Assembly (NCBI RefSeq): GCF_020709055.1
Contig: NZ_JAJFCK010000027.1
Location: 1-33,624, forward strand
Origin: Ruminococcus callidus
GTDB lineage: Bacteria; Bacillota; Clostridia; Oscillospirales; Ruminococcaceae
Direction: 5' to 3'
DNA: 33,624 bases
This document shows, piece by piece, positions 15,606-23,330 of this stretch. The number at the start of each line of letters is the position of its first letter. The stretch's first letter is position 1. The notes under the pieces were generated by a model. It was not told where the DNA came from and did no database searches. It was given only the letters and a program-made list of their open reading frames with translations. Position numbers and translations under genes: made by a program.

Positions 15606-15824
15606 TTACTTTTTTACGATTTCAAACAGCACCCCAATAGCGGTGTGCATCTTCTTGATGAGTGCCGCATTGACTCTGAGCTGTGCCTTCGCCACCTTCA
15701 TCGCCATGATGGTGAACTTCGGGATGTTCTTATCGGACAGGGCGATGTCAAGTATCAGCACACAGCAGGCAGTGTCATTTAAGGTCTTTTCAACCTCTGC
15801 GGAACTCAATTCTATATGATCCAT
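15606..15824 (-). CDS. Hypothetical phage protein, 72 aa
   Basis: First gene of the replication operon. It starts MDHIELSSAEVEKTLNDTACC with GAAGGAG about eight bases upstream. It is helical and moderately hydrophobic (VLILDIALS, FTIMAMKVAKAQLRVNAALIKK), with no recognised domain. It immediately follows the structured RNA at 15851-15991, so it is the first gene whose expression that RNA would control. Confidence 0.72.
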   Translation of the reverse strand: MDHIELSSAEVEKTLNDTACCVLILDIALSDKNIPKFTIMAMKVAKAQLRVNAALIKKMHTAIGVLFEIVKK

Positions 15825-15850
15825 TGTCCTCACTCCTTCCTAAGAACAAC

Positions 15851-15991
15851 AAAAAAGCCCGATTTGACAATAGGAATCCGAGGGTAGACAGAATACAGCT
15901 TTACAGAGGTTTTCTTAGACTTAGCCCGTAAAAACGGGATGCCCTAATAAGCTGATATTCCGAGTACCTCAAGCCCTATTGCAAATCAGGC
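15851..15991 (-). ncRNA. Structured leader RNA with terminator-like 3' end (candidate DUF2800/DUF2815-motif type)
   Basis: On the minus strand a 17-bp closing stem with one bulged U and one G-U pair joins 15991-15975 to 15874-15857. Inside, an 11-bp stem with one bulge joins GAATATCAGCTT (15960-15949) to AAGCTGTATTC. A nested hairpin CCCGT/ACGGG (15934-15938, 15925-15929) is extended by TTAG/CTAA. GAGGT in the junction can pair with ACCTC in the inner loop as a pseudoknot. The closing stem is followed by six U. The gene downstream begins 27 bases later. Comparative surveys have described 'DUF2800' and 'DUF2815' RNA motifs near these genes in Firmicutes; this may be one. That identity is from memory and untested. 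Confidence 0.65.
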
Positions 15992-16037
15992 TTTTTGATG
16001 ACTCTTTCGTTTTCAGTCTTGATGTTGTCCTTGACTG

Positions 16038-16053
16038 TGTCTATATCATACCA
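16038..16053 (-). promoter_or_regulatory. Extended -10 promoter for the replication operon leader
   Basis: On the minus strand TGGTATGAT gives an extended -10 (TATGAT at 16045-16050, with TG one base before). No good -35 is present. It lies about 55 bases upstream of the structured RNA and is the best start for the leftward replication transcript. Confidence 0.45.
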
Positions 16054-16239
16054 TAGTTTTTCGTAAAAGAACAGTTAATAAAAACACGAGAAAATTCTTG
16101 TTGAATATGCTTTGTAATTGGTTGCAATTAGTGTTTGAATTGTTTGTTATTACTAAAAATATGCGTATTTTACTGCATATTCGGCAGAAATATACGCATT
16201 TTTTCGAGAAAAATTCGGGTTTTAAATCCGAGTTCATGC
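16054..16239. other. AT-rich intergenic with an inverted repeat
   Basis: Part of the 458-base gap between the replication operon and the metalloprotease gene. It has no convincing gene. ATGCGTAT (16161-16168) and ATACGCAT (16192-16199) form an inverted repeat around a smaller CTGC/GCAG hairpin, with A/T runs on both sides, a possible operator or bidirectional terminator. Confidence 0.4.
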
Positions 16240-16275
16240 AAAAAAAATTCAGGCAGTCGTTTCAACTGCCTGAAT
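16240..16275 (-). terminator. Rho-independent terminator of the metalloprotease gene
   Basis: On the minus strand an 11-bp perfect stem (ATTCAGGCAGT/ACTGCCTGAAT, arms 16265-16275 and 16247-16257) with a 7-base loop is followed by a run of T. It begins eight bases after the stop of the upstream gene. Confidence 0.92.
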
Positions 16276-16282
16276 GATTGAT

Positions 16283-18226
16283 CTATACTGCTTTTTGCGC
16301 CTTGCTGCGTGGTTTATATCCCGTAGTCCATGTCGACTTGCCAATACTTCTCAAATAATCATTGACCTGATAAACATTAAAGCCGGGGACAGTATTCTTA
16401 AACCACAGATATGTCTTATACTCCTCGCTGTCAATTTCTGAGATCAGCTTGGTCATGATGAGGAGTTCGTTTCGGTAGACTTCTTCCAGATTCAAAGCCG
16501 TGAAGAATGCCAGCATCGTTCCGAGGCGAGGTGTGTATTTTTTCTTGCTGCGGAGAGCAGTCAGTGTTTCTACGCTGCAGTCAGCGGCTTCCGCAACCGC
16601 ATCCTCCGTCATGCCGGAACGCTTCATCAGGAATTTGACGGTTTCGCCTCTGGTCATTTTTCGTGTCTGCTTGACGCCATTTTCTTCATACTCAACAGTC
16701 AGAAGGCTGAGAAGATATTCGTCACGGTTGGCTTCCAGTGCTTTCAACTGCTCGGCACTGAATGCCATTTCATAGAATCGAGCCTGCTGTTCCTTATTTA
16801 GTTCGCCAAAGGTATATCGATAGTTTTCCTTACCATACACACGGCGGAATGGCAGACAGCATTCCGCCATATTCTTTTTTGCTTTTTCTGTCAGCCACCA
16901 GCGACCGTTGAAATTGATAACATAGTCCGGATGATTCAGGCAAAGGTGTCCGTCTGCATAGACAAAGCTGCCTGAAAAGACTAACTTGTCAAATGTGAGG
17001 TTTGTGCCGAGTATTTTGGACATTTCCTCAATTGGAAGGGTGTATGTCCAATCATCTGGGAAATCATCCGGGATCTCATGTGCCTTGGCATACGACCTGT
17101 CGCCCCACTCAAATACACCTCGAACTCGCTTGAATCCCAAATGATGCAAGCGATTCTTGGCGGTCGTGCGATAGGAGCCGTATGTTTCAGTGATATGCTC
17201 GATCAGTCTTTCATAGCCGTAGAGGTCGGTATGATGAATATCTCTGCCAAGCTCATCCTTAAAATTCTCAAGGGTAATATCAAGGTTTTCCTTGTAAACT
17301 ACTGCACGGGCTGAGATCGCATTTGCCTGTATCTCCATGCTGCGTATCGTGTCCTGCTGATCTTCCGACATAAAGAACTCATCAAAATCCGGAATTTCCA
17401 GCTTTACAAGCGACCGATAATAATATTGAAGCTCATAAAACAGCATGTGATACTCAATATGAATGCACTCGTGAAGTATATTCATCAGATAATCAGGGTC
17501 ACACTTACTGCTGACAAGAATTGTGCCGCCCTCTATCAGCTTCTGAACAGCCTTGTCACCTTCATATACAGTGACCATTTTGGTATGGAATATCGTCTTA
17601 GCTTTTACTTTTCCATTCCTTGAAAGCTGTTCCACCTGAATCCTGTAGCCCATAGCCTTTACAAGACTTTCTATATCAATTTTACACGGACCTTCCAATG
17701 CTTCCGGCTGATATTTCAATAGGAAGTTATAGGCGTAAGCGTCATAATGAGCTTTGCGAATATATGGAACAAGACAGTCATCAAGATGATGCTTCAAGCG
17801 CAGTCGTTCACCACGATAAATATCCACGCCGAGAAAATAATCCGAGGGAGAGTAAAACGCATGGTAGCCGTTGACGCAGTATTTCTGATAGTAGTCCTCA
17901 CCGGTAACAGGATCATAGAAGTGGACATCGCAAATGACATACATTGCAAAAGAGAAGCTGTCGAGCTGGTCGTAGTAACCTTTATCGATCAGCACATCCA
18001 CGATGACAGGCTTGCTGTAAGCACCGAAATACGGTACCGGCAGTCTGCCGTGGGCAAACTCCCGTCGAATAAATTGTCCGTATTCTACAACATAGTTCTC
18101 CTTGAGAATCTGCGTAAAGGAAACTATCTCCGGTGCTTTATAGCATCGGGGATTTCGCACTTTATATGAAAAGCCCGGACGCAGCGGATCCGGCTGCATC
18201 AGAATGGGCCCGATTTCGTAGTTCAT
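16283..18226 (-). CDS. ImmA/IrrE-type metalloprotease with C-terminal XRE-like HTH
   Basis: A 647-aa protein. The zinc-peptidase motif HECIH is at 252-256, followed by Glu298 in MEIQANAISARAV, the H-E-x-x-H...E arrangement of the M78 (ImmA/IrrE) family. The C-terminal part (about 525-580) is a helix-turn-helix: TRGETVKFLMKRSGMTEDAV, ADCSVETLTALRSKKK. In typical phage and ICE pairs ImmA is a short enzyme that cuts a separate HTH repressor, and fused forms carry the HTH first; here the order is reversed and about 250 extra N-terminal residues are of unknown function. GGAGG precedes the ATG. It follows the LexA-like gene by 31 bases and so is probably co-transcribed. A role in lysogeny control or stress response is inferred. 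Confidence 0.82.
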   Translation of the reverse strand: MNYEIGPILMQPDPLRPGFSYKVRNPRCYKAPEIVSFTQILKENYVVEYGQFIRREFAHGRLPVPYFGAYSKPVIVDVLIDKGYYDQLDSFSFAMYVICDVHFYDPVTGEDYYQKYCVNGYHAFYSPSDYFLGVDIYRGERLRLKHHLDDCLVPYIRKAHYDAYAYNFLLKYQPEALEGPCKIDIESLVKAMGYRIQVEQLSRNGKVKAKTIFHTKMVTVYEGDKAVQKLIEGGTILVSSKCDPDYLMNILHECIHIEYHMLFYELQYYYRSLVKLEIPDFDEFFMSEDQQDTIRSMEIQANAISARAVVYKENLDITLENFKDELGRDIHHTDLYGYERLIEHITETYGSYRTTAKNRLHHLGFKRVRGVFEWGDRSYAKAHEIPDDFPDDWTYTLPIEEMSKILGTNLTFDKLVFSGSFVYADGHLCLNHPDYVINFNGRWWLTEKAKKNMAECCLPFRRVYGKENYRYTFGELNKEQQARFYEMAFSAEQLKALEANRDEYLLSLLTVEYEENGVKQTRKMTRGETVKFLMKRSGMTEDAVAEAADCSVETLTALRSKKKYTPRLGTMLAFFTALNLEEVYRNELLIMTKLISEIDSEEYKTYLWFKNTVPGFNVYQVNDYLRSIGKSTWTTGYKPRSKAQKAV

Positions 18227-18257
18227 TCAAACACCTCCGTTCAAAAAAGGTGTCTCC

Positions 18258-18866
18258 TCATAAGTTCTTCCACACGGTCACAGCAACACCTTGTATCAGA
18301 CATTCCGTGACATATATTGGTTCATAATCATCATTTTCAGGCTGAAGCCGTATTCTCTTTTTCTTCGGCTCCGGATAGTATCTCTTGAGCGTGGCTTCGT
18401 CACCGATCAGAGCGACAATGATGTCACCGGGTTCAGCATAATTCTGCTGACGCACAACAACAGTATCGCCGTCATCAATATCTGCATCCTTCATAGAATC
18501 GCCGTCTGCTGTCAGGAGAAAGAACTCTCCGCTGCCGAGTAACGATGCAGGCAGCTTTACATATTCTTTGACAGCACTATCCGCAAAGATTGGCGGTCCG
18601 CAGGCGATGTTTCCGTAAATCGGACAGAGTTTCATTCCTGCTCCGAGTTGCATTTTTCTTGTAGCGTATCCCTTTTTTCCATTGTGTTCGAGTCTGCCCT
18701 CATCTGTCATTTTGAGAAGGTAACGCCCCACCGATGACTTTGATATTCCCGTACCTTCTGCTATTTCAGCGATTTCCGGTGATAATCCTGTTTCTTCATA
18801 GTATTCGTCAATGAAGTTTTCGATTGCATCCAAATTTGCCTGAATAGCTTCCGCAGATATTCGCAT
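18258..18866 (-). CDS. LexA-like S24 self-cleaving repressor
   Basis: A 202-aa LexA-architecture protein. An N-terminal winged helix (residues 1-65: LSPEIAEIAEGTGISKSSVGRYLLKM) is followed by an S24 domain with Ser124 (DGDSM) and Lys161 (DEATLKRYY), 37 residues apart as in LexA. The scissile bond is Cys89-Gly90 (IYGNIACGPPI) rather than the common Ala-Gly; UmuD also uses Cys-Gly, so cleavage is still expected. It may be the prophage repressor, released by the SOS response, or a host LexA paralogue. The ATG at 18866 is preferred over a GTG at 18881, because GGAAGTG would then be the ribosome binding site. Confidence 0.9.
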   Translation of the reverse strand: MRISAEAIQANLDAIENFIDEYYEETGLSPEIAEIAEGTGISKSSVGRYLLKMTDEGRLEHNGKKGYATRKMQLGAGMKLCPIYGNIACGPPIFADSAVKEYVKLPASLLGSGEFFLLTADGDSMKDADIDDGDTVVVRQQNYAEPGDIIVALIGDEATLKRYYPEPKKKRIRLQPENDDYEPIYVTECLIQGVAVTVWKNL

Positions 18867-18910
18867 TATAATCACTTCCACTTATTAGGGATTACATTCC
18901 CTTTTCTTAT

Positions 18911-18939
18911 ATTTTATCACACTATACAGCAATTGTCAA
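18911..18939 (-). promoter_or_regulatory. Strong promoter for the LexA-like repressor
   Basis: On the minus strand a perfect -35 TTGACA (18934-18939) and -10 TAAAAT (18911-18916) are 17 bases apart, about 45 bases before the start codon. Confidence 0.85.
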
Positions 18940-19067
18940 TAGGAAAATAGAACACTTGTTTTGATGTGCGGAATCATGCACATGACATAGTAAGAGGGGA
19001 TAGGAAAAAGGATGCACCTGAAAAAGTAAAAAGGCATATAATTGCGGTATTATATAACTGAAAGCTA

Positions 19068-19096
19068 TTGAAAAAATCTGAGTAGTGTTGTATAAT
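19068..19096 (+). promoter_or_regulatory. Promoter for the restriction-modification operon
   Basis: TTGAAA (19068-19073), 17 bases, TATAAT (19091-19096), 40 bases before the methyltransferase ATG, which has CGGAGGAG as ribosome binding site. It diverges from the LexA promoter; about 130 bases separate the -35 boxes, with no clear operator seen. Confidence 0.85.
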
Positions 19097-19136
19097 ATAG
19101 GTATGAAAACACCATCTTGAGTAAACGGAGGAGAAA

Positions 19137-20624
19137 ATGAGTATTTTAGATGAGATCATAGGCAGCACCTATGAGTATATTGAAAAAATGCCGAAGGAAC
19201 AGCGAAAGCAGTATGGGCAATTTTTCACAAGCAAGGAAACTGCTCGTTTCATGGCAGAATTATTTAATATTCCCGAAAATACAAATGAACTGTCTATCCT
19301 CGATCCTGGAGCAGGCTCAGGTGTGCTTTCTGCCGCTTTGATAGAACGTCTGCAAAACTGTCCCAATATCAAATCCGTATATTTGACTTGCTACGAAACA
19401 GACGATAATATCGTAGAACTGCTTGAAAGCAATCTGGAATACATAAAAAACAACACTTCTTTGAAAATGACGTTTGATATTGTCAGGAAAAATTTCATTA
19501 CATCACAAGAAGATAATTATAATGGGACATTTTTAGCTGATCCTGCTCCAACTAAATATGATATGGTGATCGGAAATCCTCCGTATAAGAAGATACCTAA
19601 AGATGCTGCCGAGGCATTGTCAATGCCGGATATTTGCTACGGAGCGCCTAACCTTTACTTTCTATTTTCACAGATGTCACTCTTTGATCTGAAAGAGAAC
19701 GGGGAAATGGTTTATATTATCCCTCGTTCATGGACTTCCGGAGCTTATTTCAAGGCTTTTCGTCAGAAATTCCTGTCACAAGGTGCGATTGAGCATATCC
19801 ACCTTTTTGTAAGCCGTGACAAAGTTTTTGAAAAAGAAAGTGTGCTGCAGGAGACCATAATCATAAAGGTCAAAAAAACTGAAGTAAAGCCTGAATATAT
19901 TACTGTTACCTCTACCAACAGCAATCAGGACTTTACAGAAATCACAACATTTTCTGCACCGTATAAGACTGTTATTTCAGGCGACGATTGTTATGTTTAT
20001 CTTGTAACGAATGAGGATGAAGTGAACACACTTGACTGTCTCAATAAGTTTGATGATACTCTTCCAAGCCTCGGTCTGAAAATGAAAACAGGACTAACAG
20101 TTGACTTCCGGAATCATGAAGCTCTCCGCAGTGAAGCAGAGAAACAGGCTGTACCTCTTTTCTATTCACAGCATATTCAGGACGGAAAGGTGGTATTTCC
20201 TATCGGTAAGGAAAATGAATATATCGTCACTCAGCAGCAAGGCTTACTGCAGAAAAACGCAAATTATCTCTTTGTGAAGCGATTTACAGCCAAAGAGGAA
20301 CATCGGCGGCTGCAATGCGGTGTATATATTGCCCGTAAACATACCGGTTATGACAGGATCAGCACACAGAACAAGATCAATTTTATTGATGGATTGAAAG
20401 GACTGTCCGAGTGCGTTGTTTACGGTTTATATGTGCTGTTCAACTCTACCCTTTATGATTCGTATTATCGCATCTTAAACGGCTCTACGCAGGTAAACTC
20501 AACAGAGGTGAACTCCATGCCGATGCCGCCTATGACATCTATCGAAGCGATGGGTAAAGAGCTGATAAAAGTACATGATATGTCAGAAGCATCTTGTGAC
20601 CGTATTTTAAGGAGTTATGTATGA
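19137..20624 (+). CDS. Type II adenine-specific DNA methyltransferase (PstI/BsuBI-type partner)
   Basis: A 495-aa gamma-type N6-adenine methyltransferase. The SAM motif DPGAGSGVLS is at 56-65, the catalytic NPPY at 147-150 (YDMVIGNPPYKK). The N-terminal KQYGQFFTSKETARFMAELF is typical of M/Eco57I-like enzymes, and a C-terminal target-recognition half follows. The next gene is a BsuBI/PstI-type nuclease overlapping by four bases, so this is its protective methyltransferase. PstI-family enzymes act on CTGCAG, and the same specificity is likely though unproven. Divergent promoter and lower GC than the phage region suggest separate acquisition. Confidence 0.93.
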   Translation: MSILDEIIGSTYEYIEKMPKEQRKQYGQFFTSKETARFMAELFNIPENTNELSILDPGAGSGVLSAALIERLQNCPNIKSVYLTCYETDDNIVELLESNLEYIKNNTSLKMTFDIVRKNFITSQEDNYNGTFLADPAPTKYDMVIGNPPYKKIPKDAAEALSMPDICYGAPNLYFLFSQMSLFDLKENGEMVYIIPRSWTSGAYFKAFRQKFLSQGAIEHIHLFVSRDKVFEKESVLQETIIIKVKKTEVKPEYITVTSTNSNQDFTEITTFSAPYKTVISGDDCYVYLVTNEDEVNTLDCLNKFDDTLPSLGLKMKTGLTVDFRNHEALRSEAEKQAVPLFYSQHIQDGKVVFPIGKENEYIVTQQQGLLQKNANYLFVKRFTAKEEHRRLQCGVYIARKHTGYDRISTQNKINFIDGLKGLSECVVYGLYVLFNSTLYDSYYRILNGSTQVNSTEVNSMPMPPMTSIEAMGKELIKVHDMSEASCDRILRSYV

Positions 20625-21544
20625 GCAAAATTGAAGAAGCAAGAAAAATACTAAGTGAACTTAACGTCCCTAAGAAACAGCAGGCTGACCTGTGCTGCTA
20701 TGTTCTTCTGGCAATGAGTGATATAAAAGAAGGAATAGCATGGACAGAGGCTACCAATAATCTGATAAGGATACATGATGTGCTTGTATTCACAAGAGAA
20801 AATTATGGGGTCGAATATGCTGAAAACAGCCGTGAAACATTCAGAAAACAGGCAATGCATCATTTCAGAAATGCAGCTTTCATTGAAGATAACGGCAAAG
20901 CTACAAACAGTCCTAATTACCGATACCGACTGACCGATGAATTTCTCGCACTTATTCAAAGCTATGGCACTGACTTTTGGGAGCAGAAAAAACAGGATTT
21001 CCTTTTAAACCATGAATCGCTCGTAAATATGTATGCTTCAAAGCGTTCTATGCAGAAAATGCCTGTTATTATCAATGGTGCAGGCTTTACTTTCTCGCCC
21101 GGAAAACATAATGAACTCCAAAAGGCGATTATAGAGGAATTTGCACCGAGATTCGCTCCAGGCTCGGAATGTTTGTATGTTGGCGACACAACGGAAAAAG
21201 ACCTCGTTAAGAATGTAGAGAAGCTGTCAGGGCTTGGCTTTGAGATCACACTACATGATAAAATGCCGGATGTTGTCCTTTACTCCGCTGAAAAGAACTG
21301 GATATACTTTGTTGAATCGGTAACATCCGTTGGACCGATGGATCCGAAACGCATCAGAGAAATCGAGGAAATGACTCAAAATGTTACTGCCGGCAAGATA
21401 TATGTAACAGCTTTTCTTGATTTCGCCACATACAAGAAATTTGCAGAATCTCTTGCATGGGAAACAGAAGTGTGGCTTGCCGAAATGCCGGATCACATGA
21501 TTCACTTGAATGGCGATAAATTTATGGGCCCAAGAAATAAGTAA
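20621..21544 (+). CDS. BsuBI/PstI-family type II restriction endonuclease
   Basis: A 307-aa protein. Residues about 1-145 are a helical winged-helix region; the nuclease domain starts at about 150 with the family signature GKHNELQKAIIEEFAPRFAPGS, GDTTEKDL, then the catalytic MPDVVLYSAEKNWIYFVESV (Asp217 ... Glu232 with PD...ExV) and TSVGPMDPKR. It should cut unmethylated CTGCAG if the family specificity holds. Its ATG overlaps the methyltransferase stop. There is no controller (C) protein nearby, so the order methyltransferase then nuclease may provide the safe timing. Complete length for the family. Confidence 0.93.
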   Translation: MSKIEEARKILSELNVPKKQQADLCCYVLLAMSDIKEGIAWTEATNNLIRIHDVLVFTRENYGVEYAENSRETFRKQAMHHFRNAAFIEDNGKATNSPNYRYRLTDEFLALIQSYGTDFWEQKKQDFLLNHESLVNMYASKRSMQKMPVIINGAGFTFSPGKHNELQKAIIEEFAPRFAPGSECLYVGDTTEKDLVKNVEKLSGLGFEITLHDKMPDVVLYSAEKNWIYFVESVTSVGPMDPKRIREIEEMTQNVTAGKIYVTAFLDFATYKKFAESLAWETEVWLAEMPDHMIHLNGDKFMGPRNK

Positions 21545-21561
21545 ATGCGAGGCGATGCAAC

Positions 21562-22329
21562 ATGGTAAGCAGAACTTTTGATTTAGGCAGCTTGGAAACG
21601 TACAAGTACGTCGTTGTTCTCTCAGAGTACAACGGAAAAATATTACTGAGCCGCCATAAAGACCGCACTACATGGGAAACGCAAGGTGGTCACATCGAGG
21701 ATGGTGAAACGCCCCTTGATGCTGCAAAGCGTGAGCTGTATGAAAAATCCGGTGCGATTGACTTCGATATAGAGCCTCTCTGCGACTACAGGGCATGGAA
21801 TGAGGACACTGGGCATGGTGCGAATGGTGTAGTGTTCAAGGCAATAATCAGGGAATTAGGCAATATTCCTGAGAGCGAAATGGCAGAGGTTCAGACTTTT
21901 GATTCTCTGCCGAATGAGCTTACTTATCCGGCGATTACACCCGTCCTGTTCCGTTACCTTGAAACGGGACAAAACTCTGTGGTGCTTCATCGGATGAAGC
22001 TCAAAGCCGAGCCGTTCCGCAAGATTGGGGACGGACTTAAAATGATAGAGCTTCGCCTAAATGATGAAAAGCGGCAGAACGTTCAAATTGGCGACTATAT
22101 TGAGTTTACTCTTATGGATGATACATCACAGAAGCTGACTACACGAGTTGTTGCTCTGCATCATTTTTCGTCTTTCAAGGAAATGTATGCTTCGCTGCCG
22201 AAAGAAAAACTCGGCTATTCTGCCGATGAAACGTCTGCTCCAGACCACATGGACGCTTATTATTCGAAAGAGGAACAGGAAAAGTACGGTGCATTGGGGA
22301 TTGAAATTGAGCTTAATAACTATAAATGA
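21562..22329 (+). CDS. NUDIX hydrolase fused to ASCH domain
   Basis: A 255-aa two-domain protein. The NUDIX box is at 43-65 (GHIEDGETPLDAAKRELYEKSG): G...E, REL and G match, but the second Glu of the EExG pair is Lys62, so metal binding may be weakened. An ASCH (RNA- or nucleotide-binding beta barrel) domain follows from about 144: MKLKAEPFRKIGDGLKMIELRLN. NUDIX enzymes hydrolyse nucleoside diphosphate-linked compounds; the ASCH domain may bind RNA or modified bases. It starts 17 bases after the restriction gene and is probably co-transcribed with it. Whether it cooperates with the RM system (for example damage or nucleotide clearing) is unknown. Confidence 0.9.
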   Translation: MVSRTFDLGSLETYKYVVVLSEYNGKILLSRHKDRTTWETQGGHIEDGETPLDAAKRELYEKSGAIDFDIEPLCDYRAWNEDTGHGANGVVFKAIIRELGNIPESEMAEVQTFDSLPNELTYPAITPVLFRYLETGQNSVVLHRMKLKAEPFRKIGDGLKMIELRLNDEKRQNVQIGDYIEFTLMDDTSQKLTTRVVALHHFSSFKEMYASLPKEKLGYSADETSAPDHMDAYYSKEEQEKYGALGIEIELNNYK

Positions 22330-22378
22330 GCATCCCTAAAAAATGCACAAAAAATAAGGACAACAGTCCCAAAAAGAG

Positions 22379-22384
22379 TTATAA
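22379..22384. repeat. Left TTATAA flank of the IS block
   Basis: TTATAA immediately precedes TGTACTTGT, the putative left end of an IS3-family insertion; TTATAA recurs at 25045-25050 right after the putative right end ACA. Reads as a target-site duplication. Confidence 0.5.
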
Positions 22385-22423
22385 TGTACTTGTAACCTAC
22401 ATTAACTCAAAGGAGTGTTGTCC

Positions 22424-22494
22424 TATGAAAACAAGTATACACTATTCTGAAGAAATTTGCAAGAGATTGGAAGCAAAAAAATTGACAGAAACCA
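22424..22494 (+). pseudogene. IS3-like orfA fragment
   Basis: The sequence after AAAGGAG starts MKTSIHYSEEICKRLEAKKLT, the opening of an IS3/IS150-type orfA. It breaks off after about 22 codons, where the IS630 fragment begins on the other strand. Only a remnant. Confidence 0.5.
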
Positions 22495-22818
22495 TTTATA
22501 AATGTACCCCATTTTTATAACTGCTTTGCGGACAGTTTCGTTCGCCACATGCAGATTCAGCTTTTCAATAATTTCGTCTATTGTAATATCAGGCTGTTCT
22601 TGAATTGCCTTATCAATATTTGATAAATCCGTAGGAGATAAAGACGGTTTCCTGCCTCGCTGATTTGTTCTAAGCTTGACGGAACCGGTGGCTTTCTTCT
22701 GCCGATTCAAACGATACACCGTACTTGTATCTACTGAAAAGCACTCTGCCACTTCTTTTGCTTTACCTGTTTTTTCATAAGCTTCTACCAGTAACTCTCT
22801 TGCTTCATTATGCAGCAT
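22495..22818 (-). pseudogene. IS630-family transposase N-terminal fragment
   Basis: Starts MLHNEARELLVEAYEKTGKAKEVAE with GAGGTGG upstream. It carries the HTH (CFSVDTSTVYRLNRQKKATG) and the second DNA-binding unit (DITIDEIIEKLNLHVANETVRKAVIKMGYIYK) of IS630/Tc1-like transposases. It is cut off at about residue 108, before the DDE catalytic domain, at the join with the IS3 fragment. Inactive. Confidence 0.85.
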
Positions 22819-22870
22819 TTTTTACCACCTCTGTCTATATTATACTCCCTTTGTCAACTCAGGCTCTATT

Positions 22871-23215
22871 TTGTGGGATTGCTATAAGCAGCTTGAACGT
22901 GTAACAAAAAAGTGGGAGAAAGATTATCCAAACGCTATGAAGAGCTGGCACACGAACTGGGACGTTATCTCACCGATTTTCAAGTTCTCAGCGGAGGTCA
23001 GAAAGGTCATTTACACCACCAACGCCATTGAAAGCCTCAACAGCGGCTATCGCCGTCTGAACAAGCAGAGAAGCGTATTTCCGAGCGATACGGCGCTGTT
23101 AAAGGCTTTGTATCTGGCAACTCATGAAATAGCGAAAAAATGGACTATGCCGCTGAGAAACTGGGGCAGAGTTCTTGGTGAGCTTGAAATCATGTATCCC
23201 GACAGGCTCGGCTGA
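22871..23215 (+). pseudogene. IS256-family (Mutator) transposase C-terminal fragment
   Basis: The frame encodes the last 114 residues of an IS256 transposase: WEKDYPNAMKSWHTNWDVI, then VIYTTNAIESLNSGYRRLNK with the conserved catalytic-region Glu, then the C-terminal helices. The front part is missing at the join with the IS630 end. Another IS256 fragment, the N-terminus, lies at 33366. Confidence 0.9.
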
Positions 23216-23224
23216 GCGAGCCGC

Positions 23225-23279
23225 TGAAAATCAGCCTGATTCCATTGCGCTGTGCTCCATTCCATCAGGCTGATTTTCA
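23225..23279. repeat. 16-bp inverted repeat after the IS256 fragment
   Basis: TGAAAATCAGCCTGAT (23225-23240) and ATCAGGCTGATTTTCA (23264-23279) form a perfect hairpin around a 23-base loop just after the transposase stop. It may be the IS256 end or a terminator; the downstream run is AAAAA, not T. Confidence 0.6.
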
Positions 23280-23287
23280 AAAAGAAC

Positions 23288-23330
23288 CTTGACAAATTAC
23301 AGTATACAATGGATACTGTAATTTGTCAAG
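23288..23330. repeat. Perfect 18-bp palindrome abutting the IS5 end
   Basis: CTTGACAAATTACAGTAT (23288-23305) and its exact reverse complement (23313-23330) surround the 7-base loop ACAATGG. The IS5 left end follows at once. It may be abutting transposon ends or an operator/MITE remnant. Confidence 0.75.

Noticed and set aside
16046..16237. 63-codon minus-strand frame in the phage leader gap
   Set aside because: Very AT-rich, no ribosome binding site, overlaps the promoter and inverted repeat; no recognised protein.
23289..23310. TTGACA...TACAAT promoter inside the 18-bp palindrome
   Set aside because: The spacing is only 10 bases, too short for a sigma-A promoter.
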